Origin: a virus | DNA length: 26,991 bases | Virus record (IMG/VR): IMGVR_UViG_3300031857_001131 | Coordinates: 1-26,991 of that record | Strand: one strand, 5' to 3' | Part shown: positions 1 to 7,416 of the stretch, piece by piece | How positions within the stretch are numbered: position 1 is the stretch's first letter | How the letters are laid out: each line of letters starts with the position of its first letter | The notes under the pieces: generated by a model | What the model was told of the DNA's origin: nothing | Seen by the model: only the letters and a program-made list of their open reading frames with translations | Databases searched by the model: none | Position numbers and translations under genes: made by a program

Positions 1-404
1 AACCCATTTGGATTCGTTACGACCGCGACTATATCGCTGGCGAGTTTGATTTCGATGTGGTAGGCGGGTCCACCCGACCGAACAACGAATCGTTCCGTCG
101 TGCCCAAACAGCCGAAATGATTCAAGCATTGGCTCCGTTCGCTGGTGCTGGAGTTATCGACATGGCCAAGTTTGCGGCCTATGTGCTTCAGACCGGGTTT
201 GGTATCAAGAATCCTGAAGCGTTCATTACCCAGCCTGAGCCGCCCGCACCCCCGGAAGGTGTTGGCATGCCTCCTGAATTGATGGCACCACCCGGCCAGC
301 CGATGCCTCCTGAGGATGGCGCGGGTGGTGCTGAAATTCCGCCCGAACTGTTAGCGGCTTTAGCCGCCCAGGGTGGGGGGCAACCGGCTCCGCCGATGAT
401 GTAA
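1..404 (+). CDS. Portal protein, C-terminal part (5' truncated)
   Basis: The reading frame is open from base 3 and runs off the left edge, so only about the last 133 residues are present. The visible part has a run like IRYDRDYIAGEFDFDV followed by GGSTRPNNESFRRAQ and a helical stretch. This resembles the C-terminal wing/crown-side region of phage portal proteins, where an acidic beta strand precedes a Gly-Ser-Thr segment and a long helix. The final ~50 residues are rich in Pro, Gly and Glu and probably disordered. In the family the portal is the dodecameric ring through which DNA enters and leaves the capsid. Its place directly before a scaffold-like and a coat gene fits this role. The Val at base 57 could act as a start but is only an internal codon. 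The call rests on the motif and the gene order. Confidence 0.72.
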   Translation, partial: PIWIRYDRDYIAGEFDFDVVGGSTRPNNESFRRAQTAEMIQALAPFAGAGVIDMAKFAAYVLQTGFGIKNPEAFITQPEPPAPPEGVGMPPELMAPPGQPMPPEDGAGGAEIPPELLAALAAQGGGQPAPPMM

Positions 405-463
405 ACGAACGATAAGCCCTATTGTAGAGCAACCTTCGTGGACTCTCATATCTAGGAGATATT

Positions 464-1252
464 GTGGAAAATTTAAATGCTGAAGTAACGGCCCCCGAAT
501 CGGGACAAGTCGGAACGACAGAAGTTGGGGCTGAGGCACCTGCCGAGGCACCCAGTTACGATTACGTTGACATTGATAGTTATGGCGATAAGTACGTCAA
601 ACTGAAAGTTGACGGAACGGAACTGGATGTTCCTCTGAAGGAGGCTTTGTCAGGCTACCAGCGTCAAGCGGATTATACCCGCAAGACGCAGGAGTTGGCA
701 TCCCAGCGAGAAAACCTACAGCGTGCGGCAACAATCGCTGATGCCCTTGAACGTGACCCGGTGGCAACATTGGATGTTCTGGGACGGTACTATGGAGCGA
801 ACCAGCCGTTCGCCAACCAGCCAGCCGTTCCTCAGGAACCAGAGTTCGCAGACCCACTGGAACGTCAAGTATGGGAGTTGAATCAGAAGATTCAATCGTT
901 TGAACAACTCCAGGCTCAGCAAGAGTTGGAGCGCGAAGTGTCACGGCTACAGTCTCAATACCAAGACTTTAACCCTGTGGAAGTAATTACTGCCGCCCTT
1001 CAGGCGGGCACCGACAACTTGGAAGCAGTCTATAAGCAGATGACTTACGACAAGTTGGTGCGAGAAGTTCAGACATACCGTCAGGCTACTCAAGTGGTTT
1101 CGGACCAGACTAAGGCTATTGAGGATGCTAAACGTCAGGCCGCTTTTGTGGCTGGCGGTGCATCCGCTAATGGTGCGGGGACAGAACCTGTGGGGCGCAT
1201 TTCGTCTGTTCAGGATGCTTGGCTTGCCGCCAAGCGTCAGGCCGGAATGTAA
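464..1252 (+). CDS. Capsid scaffolding protein
   Basis: This 262-aa acidic, mostly helical protein sits between portal and coat, the usual scaffold position. Residues 1-35 are a low-complexity Glu/Ala/Pro leader. Residues ~45-75 contain a short domain with VKLKVDGTELDVPLKEALSGY and a following QADYTRKTQEL segment, a pattern common in phage scaffold proteins. Residues ~75-200 are Gln/Glu-rich and predicted coiled coil. The end (VQDAWLAAKRQ) is a basic helix, as expected for a coat-binding tail in P22-type scaffolds. The GTG start at 464 is chosen because TAGGAGAT lies just upstream. Scaffolds guide procapsid assembly and then leave the shell. Sequence similarity among scaffolds is weak, so the call leans on composition and synteny. 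Confidence 0.72.
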   Translation: MENLNAEVTAPESGQVGTTEVGAEAPAEAPSYDYVDIDSYGDKYVKLKVDGTELDVPLKEALSGYQRQADYTRKTQELASQRENLQRAATIADALERDPVATLDVLGRYYGANQPFANQPAVPQEPEFADPLERQVWELNQKIQSFEQLQAQQELEREVSRLQSQYQDFNPVEVITAALQAGTDNLEAVYKQMTYDKLVREVQTYRQATQVVSDQTKAIEDAKRQAAFVAGGASANGAGTEPVGRISSVQDAWLAAKRQAGM

Positions 1253-1288
1253 ATTAACCAACAACAATTTTCTAGTTAGGAGAATAAC

Positions 1289-2230
1289 ATGCCCGGAAAC
1301 GCTAGTTTCGACGCACTGTTGTCCACGACTCTCGCTAATTACCGCGACCAGTTGACCGACAACGTTTTCACCGCCCGTCCTTTGACCTTCTTCCTCACCG
1401 ATAAGGGTCGTATCCGTATGGTGGATGGCGGAACCAAGATTGTGGAGCCGCTGATTTACGGTCAGAACTCCACTGTCGCATCCTACAGTGGCTACGATAC
1501 CCTGAGCCTGACCGCTCAGGAAGGTATCTCGGCGGCTGAGTTCGAATGGAAGCAGTACGCCGCTTCCATCGCTATCTCGGGTATCGAGGAAGCCAAGAAC
1601 AACGGCGAGCAGGCCATCATTAACCTGCTTGAGGCCAAGATTATGCAGGCTGAAGAGTCCATGAAGGAAGGCTTCAACCAGATGTTCTTCGGCAACGGTA
1701 CCGGCAACTCGGGCAAGAACTGGAACGGTCTTGGCAACCTGGTGTCGTCTGTCGGCACTGTTGGTGGCATTAACCGCGCCACTTCGGGCAACGAGTTCTG
1801 GCGTTCGTATGTGAACCCGAACTCGGGTGCGCTGACGCTTGCTAAGATGGCTACGGCATACAACTCGGTGTCGGTCGGTAACGACCACCCCGACATGGTG
1901 CTGACCACCCAGACCCTGTTTGAGAAGTACGAGTCACTGCTTCAGCCGCAGTTGCGTTACACCGACACCAAGACCGCAGACGCTGGATTCCAGAACTTGC
2001 TGTTCAAGGCGGCCCCGGTGGCTTACGACGTACACTGCCCCGCAGGATACGTCTACTTCCTGAATAGCAAGTATCTCACGCTTGTGGGTCACTCGGGCAA
2101 GTGGTTCGCCCAGACCGAGTTCCAGCGTCCCGAAAACATGGATGCCCGCTACGCGCTGATTATGTGCTACGGTAACCTTACGGTCCGTAACGCCGCTAAG
2201 CAGGGTGTCATCACTGACGCCACTGCCTGA
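1289..2230 (+). CDS. Major capsid (coat) protein
   Basis: This 313-aa protein is the likely coat subunit that builds the icosahedral shell. It starts with a helix (FDALLSTTLANYRDQLTDNV), has a GTKIVEPLIYGQN strand segment, a long central helix region with EESMKEGFNQMFFGNGTG, and a C-terminal strand region ending in DARYALIMCYGNLTVRNAAKQG. These are typical of HK97-fold coats of podoviruses and siphoviruses. TTAGGAGA precedes the ATG at good spacing. Codon choice differs from the flanking genes: C-ending codons (ACC, AAC, GAC, ATC) dominate, while the downstream tail genes favour T-ending codons and TTG. This fits very high expression. It is followed at once by two strong hairpins, so the gene probably ends a highly transcribed unit. 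Gene order supports the call. Confidence 0.85.
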   Translation: MPGNASFDALLSTTLANYRDQLTDNVFTARPLTFFLTDKGRIRMVDGGTKIVEPLIYGQNSTVASYSGYDTLSLTAQEGISAAEFEWKQYAASIAISGIEEAKNNGEQAIINLLEAKIMQAEESMKEGFNQMFFGNGTGNSGKNWNGLGNLVSSVGTVGGINRATSGNEFWRSYVNPNSGALTLAKMATAYNSVSVGNDHPDMVLTTQTLFEKYESLLQPQLRYTDTKTADAGFQNLLFKAAPVAYDVHCPAGYVYFLNSKYLTLVGHSGKWFAQTEFQRPENMDARYALIMCYGNLTVRNAAKQGVITDATA

Positions 2231-2239
2231 TAATACCAC

Positions 2240-2261
2240 GGTGGGGGCTTCGGCCCCCACC
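2240..2261 (+). terminator. Hairpin with UUCG loop after the coat gene
   Basis: A perfect 9-bp stem (GGTGGGGGC / GCCCCCACC) closes on a TTCG tetraloop, ten bases after the coat stop codon. There is no T-run directly after it, so on its own it may be an mRNA 3'-end stabiliser rather than a terminator. It works in series with the next hairpin. Confidence 0.7.
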
Positions 2262-2271
2262 TGGGAGTGGT

Positions 2272-2316
2272 TAACCCCCTCACTGGCTCGAACGCTGGTG
2301 GGGGGGTTATTTTATT
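2272..2316 (+). terminator. Rho-independent terminator after the coat gene
   Basis: A 12-bp stem (2272-2283 with 2298-2309, one G-T pair) has a 14-base loop and is followed by TTTTATT. This is a classical intrinsic terminator. It separates the coat gene from the tail and connector genes and would lower downstream expression relative to coat. Confidence 0.82.
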
Positions 2317-2362
2317 GGTGAACGAAAAGCCCCTAGTAGAAGCCTAGTTTCAAGGAGATATT

Positions 2363-2779
2363 ATGGCCGCCAAGAAGAATAGGTATGGTTCCGCGGACGC
2401 GATGGCCGGTCGCGCCCCGAAGAAAACCAAGCCTTACTCCAGTGAGGGTGTCAAGGGTAAGCGCATCAAGAGTTCGTCGCCGTGGGCGTACGATGACGGC
2501 ACGGGCAACACTATGAGCAATTACCAGACTGGTCCGATGAAAACGTCTGACGCCCTTGTTAAGCCCCGTGTTTCCAAGGTTGCTTCATCTGCCAAGACTG
2601 CTGGTGGCCGTGCTCTTAGTTCATTTTATGGTGGTAAGGGCAAGGGTTCGGCGGATACACAGTCTGCCCGTGGTGCAGCACGCCGCTCGACAACTTACAA
2701 GATGGCTGGGGCAGAAGGACCCAAGAGGTCAGCCGCAAAGAAGCCCACTCGTTCTAGTGTTTCTGCGAAGCGGAAGTAA
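2363..2779 (+). CDS. Small highly basic virion-region protein
   Basis: This 138-aa protein has no family I recognise. It is very rich in Lys, Arg, Ser, Ala and Gly (begins MAAKKNRYGSADAM, ends KKPTRSSVSAKRK), with a short aromatic/acidic patch, SSPWAYDDGTGNTMSNY, near residues 39-55. CAAGGAGAT gives a strong ribosome site before the ATG. It is the first gene after the coat terminator and is followed after four bases by another small basic gene that also starts MAAKK. The composition suggests nucleic-acid binding or a disordered capsid-associated protein packaged with DNA. That role is inference. Confidence 0.7.
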   Translation: MAAKKNRYGSADAMAGRAPKKTKPYSSEGVKGKRIKSSSPWAYDDGTGNTMSNYQTGPMKTSDALVKPRVSKVASSAKTAGGRALSSFYGGKGKGSADTQSARGAARRSTTYKMAGAEGPKRSAAKKPTRSSVSAKRK

Positions 2780-2783
2780 TCAG

Positions 2784-2969
2784 ATGGCCGCCAAAAAGAA
2801 AGCGCCCCAGCCTGCTCGTCCAGCCCGCCTAAAGGAGGGCGGACGTTGGTCCACTAGTTATGGTCCAGAAAAGTCTGTTGGAAATCCTGGCGCTGGTGTA
2901 ACCAAGCGAACCAAGTCAACAAGCGATTACATTCGTCCTCCGATGAAGAAGTCAGGTAAGAAGAAGTAA
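2784..2969 (+). CDS. Small basic protein (61 aa)
   Basis: This short gene begins at the ATG at 2784, four bases after the preceding stop, and ends in a TAATG overlap with the next gene. It encodes 61 residues starting MAAKKKAPQPARPARLKEGG and ending PPMKKSGKKK. The MAAKK start and Lys-rich end mirror the preceding gene, which suggests an old duplication or shared function. It has no recognisable domain. A nucleic-acid-binding or capsid-associated role is possible from charge alone. The tight packing between two genes in matching spacing is the main support that it is real. Confidence 0.62.
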   Translation: MAAKKKAPQPARPARLKEGGRWSTSYGPEKSVGNPGAGVTKRTKSTSDYIRPPMKKSGKKK

Positions 2970-3229
2970 TGGCTATTCCCAAGGGGGCAGTGCCTACTTA
3001 TGCGCTTCATGGCCGTCCGGCCTATGAGGCGCGTTTGGCACACATAGAGAACGCCAGAATTGCGGCACCGTCAGCAGAGTATATCGGTCGCGGAAACAAA
3101 TGTTCCGCTAACGATGACACTTGTGAGGGTGCTCGCGCTAAGGGTACCGAGTTTTGTGTTGGCCATCTTCGTTCGGCCATAAAGAATAAGGAAGTTGTAG
3201 ATGGCACAGACGAGACTGACGAAGGCTAA
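2969..3229 (+). CDS. Small Cys/His protein, possible zinc binder
   Basis: This 86-aa protein starts at the ATG that overlaps the preceding stop by one base. Its centre contains Cys45, Cys52, Cys63 and His66 (KCSANDDTCEG ... FCVGH), a spacing that could hold one zinc ion. The last ten residues are acidic. Its 3' end overlaps the connector gene by 29 bases in another frame. I do not recognise a named family. Small Cys-containing proteins occur in this position in other phages, but the function is unknown. The zinc idea is inference from the four ligands only. Confidence 0.65.
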   Translation: MAIPKGAVPTYALHGRPAYEARLAHIENARIAAPSAEYIGRGNKCSANDDTCEGARAKGTEFCVGHLRSAIKNKEVVDGTDETDEG

Positions 3230-3887
3230 TATTTTACAAGCAGTTCGTGACATTACGGAACTAGATAGTACCGATGTGTCGGACAGTTTGTTGACATTGT
3301 ATTTGCGTGATGGCTATAACCGTATTATTGATTTGGAACGGCGTTGGCCGTTCCTAGAGGTGTCGTTTACGTTGACAACTGTAGCAGACCAGCAGTCTTA
3401 TACTGTTAATAACTTCACTGCTGACGACATCCGCGAAGTCATCAGCGTCGTTGACCCCAATAACATTCGTCTATCATATATTGATTACGATGAAGCAGAA
3501 GCCCAGTTTCTGACTCCCGCCACTCCTGTCGGTCGTCCAGCATTCTTTACTTTCTGGGCTGGACAAATCCATTTCTTTCCCCGTCCGACGGATGCGTATG
3601 CCCTTTCTGTCCGCGCCTACAGGCATCCTAATGATTGGGTGACGGCGGGGACAACGCCAGATGGACCCGACTCTTTTGATTTGCCATTGGTTTATTATGT
3701 GGTGTCGCGTGTTTATCAGTCGCAGGAGGAAATTGGTGTGGCAAACGAATATGAACGTTCGTTTGCTGATGCCATCAGTTTGGCTCGGCGTGACATTATG
3801 CGTCCCGAATCGTATGCCCCCGTTGTGTTTGCTGGCGGTAAGGGTATCCGCCGTTGGAAGGGGACGGACTGGGATAGCGCAGTATGA
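3201..3887 (+). CDS. Head-tail connector protein (T7 gp11 / P22 gp4-like)
   Basis: This 228-aa protein has an N-terminal helical domain (LTKANILQAVRDITELD ... LYLRDGYNRIIDLERRWPFLE) and then beta-rich segments. It resembles the adaptor ring proteins that dock under the portal: a helical bundle followed by a DGYNRI(I)xxxRRWPF-type motif seen in podoviral adaptors. The end is helical and basic. The ATG at 3201 lies inside the preceding gene, and the next gene starts in a 4-base ATGA overlap, so all three are probably translated together. Position between coat and nozzle genes fits. The exact homolog is uncertain. Confidence 0.68.
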   Translation: MAQTRLTKANILQAVRDITELDSTDVSDSLLTLYLRDGYNRIIDLERRWPFLEVSFTLTTVADQQSYTVNNFTADDIREVISVVDPNNIRLSYIDYDEAEAQFLTPATPVGRPAFFTFWAGQIHFFPRPTDAYALSVRAYRHPNDWVTAGTTPDGPDSFDLPLVYYVVSRVYQSQEEIGVANEYERSFADAISLARRDIMRPESYAPVVFAGGKGIRRWKGTDWDSAV

Positions 3888-5539
3888 AGCGTATTATCCA
3901 AGCAGATGATTTTACTGGCGGCCTGAATCTTGAAGCCAACGTTTTTCAGTTGGCGCCCAACCAGTCGTCAGACATGTTGAATGTTGATGTCAACCAGCGT
4001 GGTGGTGTTCAACGCCGTCTGGGTTGCGTCCGCCGCAATACCAGTGCTGTTGGCAGTTTGTCTGCTGGTTCTTTTTCTCCTCAACGTTTGTTTTCTTGGG
4101 ATGCCGACCAGGGTCGCAAGTTGATGCTTAGCACAGACACCAAAGTTTTCCATAGCACGAATGGTGACTTTACTGATTTGGGTGTTACCAGTGATGCGGT
4201 GTTGGGTGCACAGTTCGCTAGTTGGACTAAGGATTCCACTAGTGATTTGTATATGTCTTTGGGTCATACTTATTCTGGACGCAAGTGGGATGGGACAACG
4301 TTAACAACGTTGACTTCTAGTGGTCCGGGTGCTTGGCAGAACGATTTGACAAATCCTAACGGCACTCACATGCCCAAGGCTAATCATGTGGCCGTTCATC
4401 AGGACCGTTTGTGGGTTGCCGATACCAAGGAATCAACAACAACTTATCCGAACCGCGTGCGTTTCAGCCATCCATTGTTCCCTGAGTCTTGGCGCGAAGA
4501 TGATTATGTGGATATTGTTGGTGGTGGGCATGGTATTACTGGGATTGTTCCGTTTTCTGGACATCTGGTAGTTTTTAAACCCAGTGCTGTTTATGCTATT
4601 CATGGTTACAGCGATGATACGTTCCAGGTTGTTGAGTTGACGCGAGTTGTTGGTGCTGTCAACTCCAAGGCTTGGTGTGCTACGGATTATGGTATCTACT
4701 TTTTTTCGTATCCTGAGGGCGTATATTTTTATGATGGCCGCGGTATCCGTGATGTGTTCCAGAATCTAAGACCTATTATTTATACGGCGGAGATTAATGA
4801 AACGGCTTTGGATGAATTGAGTATGGGTTACGCAAACAAGAAGTTGTTTGTGTCATTACCGACGGGCCTTAGTAATACGGTTACTACTACTTATGATAAT
4901 GCTGGTGTTACTTATGACCAGGATGACCGCAAGTATGCGGGCACAAGTAGAACTACCAAGGCAACGGTTTCGTTTGTGTTCAACGAAACTGTTGGCAAGA
5001 CTGGTGCTTGGACTGTATACAGAACCCATGATGAGTATGGCTATATTAGCCCTACTACTTATTTTGATTCTAATGGGAAAACACATTTTGTTGCCGCTCA
5101 TCCTTACCAGCCTTATGTGTTTAACTTTGATGTTACTGATGTTTATACCGATAACATTACTGGAACCGCTACAGCATATGAGTCGTATTATGTGACACCG
5201 TGGTTGGATGCTGGCAATTATGTGTCAAAGAAATTTTGGCGTCGCCCTGATGTTATTGTGCGACGTGAAAACACATCAGTTAATTTGAACATGACTGTAT
5301 ATCATGATTGGGACAGTCTTAGTTCTATTAAATCTTTTTCTGTTTTTGCGCCGGCAGTTGACACTAGTGGTATTTCTTATGAGGGTTGGAATGACCCAGA
5401 GTTTGGTTCTACTTTGCTCAAGGCGGACTCGTTGGGTTTGGCCAGAGCAATCCAGTTGAAGATTGCGGATTCTTCTGGGAATCCGTGGTGTGTCAACTCG
5501 TTGGCTTACAAATATAATCCGCGTGGAGTTGAACTGTAA
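3884..5539 (+). CDS. Tail nozzle / stabilisation protein (T7 gp12- or P22 gp10-like)
   Basis: This 551-aa, beta-rich protein begins with DDFTGGLNLEANVFQLAPNQ and SDMLNVDVNQRGGVQRRLG. This N-terminal GGLN ... DMLNVD ... RGGxxRRxG pattern is typical of podoviral nozzle or packaged-DNA-stabilising proteins, which are beta-propellers at the end of the short tail. Aromatic and Asp-rich repeats through the middle (DYGIYFFSYPEGVYFYDG) fit propeller blades. It is slightly longer than P22 gp10 (472 aa) and shorter than T7 gp12 (794 aa). It overlaps the connector by four bases and the next gene by one. The presence of this gene and the lack of any tape measure is the main reason to infer a short tail. 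Confidence 0.7.
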   Translation: MKRIIQADDFTGGLNLEANVFQLAPNQSSDMLNVDVNQRGGVQRRLGCVRRNTSAVGSLSAGSFSPQRLFSWDADQGRKLMLSTDTKVFHSTNGDFTDLGVTSDAVLGAQFASWTKDSTSDLYMSLGHTYSGRKWDGTTLTTLTSSGPGAWQNDLTNPNGTHMPKANHVAVHQDRLWVADTKESTTTYPNRVRFSHPLFPESWREDDYVDIVGGGHGITGIVPFSGHLVVFKPSAVYAIHGYSDDTFQVVELTRVVGAVNSKAWCATDYGIYFFSYPEGVYFYDGRGIRDVFQNLRPIIYTAEINETALDELSMGYANKKLFVSLPTGLSNTVTTTYDNAGVTYDQDDRKYAGTSRTTKATVSFVFNETVGKTGAWTVYRTHDEYGYISPTTYFDSNGKTHFVAAHPYQPYVFNFDVTDVYTDNITGTATAYESYYVTPWLDAGNYVSKKFWRRPDVIVRRENTSVNLNMTVYHDWDSLSSIKSFSVFAPAVDTSGISYEGWNDPEFGSTLLKADSLGLARAIQLKIADSSGNPWCVNSLAYKYNPRGVEL

Positions 5540-5919
5540 TGGTTGCCATCAAACGCACCTGGACCAGCCCTCAGGTTTATGGTTTGGACGGCCCCGATTC
5601 GGTGCCGTTGCGAACCATCTTTGAATCATTGACAGAGTATTTGCGTGGACACATTGGTGTGTGGGGCACTGTTTCTGGGACCACCAATGGTACTGGATTT
5701 TTCACTTTTACCCATAATGCTGGGTTTGTTCCGTCATCCGTGCTTGTCACCGAAGATTATGTTGATTCAGCCCCCCATGATATGGGTCCTTTCCATTTGC
5801 ACACCATTACGGAAACAACCTGTGAGGTCCATTTTTTGACTAAATCTGGGCAGGACCGCGGAACACATAATGTTCGGGTCCACTATTTGGTTTTGCCTCC
5901 TACCAGGATTCGGAACTGA
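5539..5919 (+). CDS. Small beta-rich tail-associated protein
   Basis: This 126-aa protein starts in a TAATG overlap with the nozzle gene. Residues ~40-75 hold a repeat-like beta pattern (GTVSGTTNGTGFFTFTHNAGF then PSSVLVTED), which is common in small phage tail or fibre-associated proteins. It ends RVHYLVLPPTRIRN. It has no enzyme motif or membrane segment. A role at the tail tip or as an attachment point for a receptor protein is plausible but unproven. No large fibre or spike gene is visible in the window. Confidence 0.62.
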   Translation: MVAIKRTWTSPQVYGLDGPDSVPLRTIFESLTEYLRGHIGVWGTVSGTTNGTGFFTFTHNAGFVPSSVLVTEDYVDSAPHDMGPFHLHTITETTCEVHFLTKSGQDRGTHNVRVHYLVLPPTRIRN

Positions 5920-5936
5920 ACGAAAGGCTATGAGTG

Positions 5937-6374
5937 ATGAGTAGTTTCTATAATCCTAACTATGACCTTGAGGAGGGTGCGGCACGACGCCGTCGTGCTT
6001 TGGCGCGCCGAGGTTACGAATTCGATGTCTCAAATATTGGCCGTGGTGCCCAAGAATCTACTTTGAATGTTAACCGTCAGTATGCTCAGGGTTTGGAGCC
6101 GCGAGCAACTGGTTTCGCCCGTAGAGGTTTGGGCCGGTCTGGTTTGTTACGTCGAGCCATGTCTCAATATGCCAGCGACCAGCAGCGTGCTTTGGCTGAT
6201 ATTACGCGGTCTACTAGTGAGCGTTTGGCTGGCTTGCAGTTGCGTGAGCAACAGTCTCAGCAGGAACTTCAGGATGTGTTGGATGCTATTGCCCGTAATA
6301 AGGCGCAAGAGATTTTTAGTTCTGCGGCCAACCTGAAGGCTTGGGCGCCGTTTACTGGTTTGTATTCTTCTTAG
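5937..6374 (+). CDS. Small internal virion / ejection candidate
   Basis: The product is 145 aa from the ATG at 5937; a GTG at 5934 is an alternative. The AAAGG at 5923-5927 is nine bases from the ATG and six from the GTG. The N-terminus is strongly basic (AARRRRALARRGYEFD), then comes a Gly/Arg segment (ARRGLGRSGLLRRAM) and a long Gln-rich helix (ERLAGLQLREQQSQQELQ). I do not recognise a family. It opens a run of four genes ending in a 1692-aa protein, which resembles the small-to-large order of ejection proteins in T7-type phages (gp14, gp15, gp16). The role is inferred from this order. Confidence 0.6.
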   Translation: MSSFYNPNYDLEEGAARRRRALARRGYEFDVSNIGRGAQESTLNVNRQYAQGLEPRATGFARRGLGRSGLLRRAMSQYASDQQRALADITRSTSERLAGLQLREQQSQQELQDVLDAIARNKAQEIFSSAANLKAWAPFTGLYSS

Positions 6375-6384
6375 GAGTATTGTT

Positions 6385-7407
6385 ATGGCTACTGGTGTTT
6401 TTCGTCCTGATACTGTAGAATCGGCACGCGCCGCTTCGGGGCGCCCCGCCCCGGTTGGCGGTGGTCGTGGTACTGCCGTGAATATTGTGGGTCAACCTGT
6501 TGGTTTGCGTCCCGGTACAACTGCTCCTATTAGCACTGGCCCGCGTATGACTCAGTATGGTCCTGCGTTGCCTTATGGCCAGGGTGGCATCAACGAGGTG
6601 GGTTCCGGTGGTGTGGCCCAAGGTTTTTATACGGGTCGGCCTGGCACTACTGTGGCTAATTCTTTAAACCCGATGGTAATTTGGGGTTCTAACCAGCAGG
6701 GCGGCGGTCCTGCTAGTCCTCCTGTTATTCCGTCTGGTGGCAACCAGGGTGGCGGTTCTCAAGGTGACGGTGGCGCAGGTATGGGTGGCGGTATGGGCGG
6801 CGGAGGTTTTACTCCGCCTGCCGCACAAACTTCTGCTGTATGGGACCAACTACTCAAGGCTTTGTCTGATATCTCTAGTGGTGCGCGTGGACAGATTGGT
6901 ACTGCCGGTGAGCAATTGAAGGGTGCGTTGACTAGTCGTGACCCTGAGGTGTCGTTCCAGTGGAATCCTGCTAGTGTGGTTATTCCTCAGGCTACGCTTG
7001 CTAATTATGTCCAGGCTGTTGGTGGTTCTCCTAGTGAGGTTCAGGCTACTCGTGATTTGGGTCAACAGTTTTTGAATGCGTTTCTTGGTGATGTTGGGCA
7101 GGTTGCTCAGGGTACTGAGGCGGCTTCTCAGGCGTGGCGTGCGCGTCAGCAGGATGTTGGTTCGCAACTTCAGGCTCAGGCTTTGCGTGATTTGGCGTTC
7201 CAGGAGATGGCGGCGCGGCTTGGTATTGAACAAGCACGGGCGTCGGAGCAACGCGATATTCAGAATACTGCTTTGGAGATGGCGCTCAAGTATGCGGAAG
7301 CAGAAAAGAAGAAGCGCAATCTGGGTATTACGGCACCTTCGGTGCCGTTCGATACTGTTGACATTCCGGGTTACGGAAGAATTACGCTTCCGTCAACGTT
7401 GGCTTAG
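6385..7407 (+). CDS. Virion protein with Gly-rich N-terminal half
   Basis: This 340-aa protein has two parts. Residues 1-150 are Gly/Pro/Gln-rich and probably disordered (runs such as GGGSQGDGGAGMGGGMGGGG near residues 121-140). Residues 150-310 are helical, with Gln/Ala-rich segments (LGQQFLNAFLGDVGQVAQG; ARASEQRDIQNTALEMALKY). A short AGGAG lies just before the ATG. It is the second of four consecutive candidate ejection genes. Flexible proteins of this type may unfold to pass through the portal, but no specific function can be read from the sequence. Confidence 0.62.
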   Translation: MATGVFRPDTVESARAASGRPAPVGGGRGTAVNIVGQPVGLRPGTTAPISTGPRMTQYGPALPYGQGGINEVGSGGVAQGFYTGRPGTTVANSLNPMVIWGSNQQGGGPASPPVIPSGGNQGGGSQGDGGAGMGGGMGGGGFTPPAAQTSAVWDQLLKALSDISSGARGQIGTAGEQLKGALTSRDPEVSFQWNPASVVIPQATLANYVQAVGGSPSEVQATRDLGQQFLNAFLGDVGQVAQGTEAASQAWRARQQDVGSQLQAQALRDLAFQEMAARLGIEQARASEQRDIQNTALEMALKYAEAEKKKRNLGITAPSVPFDTVDIPGYGRITLPSTLA

Positions 7408-7416
7408 GAGTAAATT

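Noticed and set aside
947-1888. 313-aa minus-strand frame across scaffold and coat genes
   Set aside because: It is the antisense shadow of two well supported virion genes; its residues are low in aromatic pattern and it has no ribosome site.
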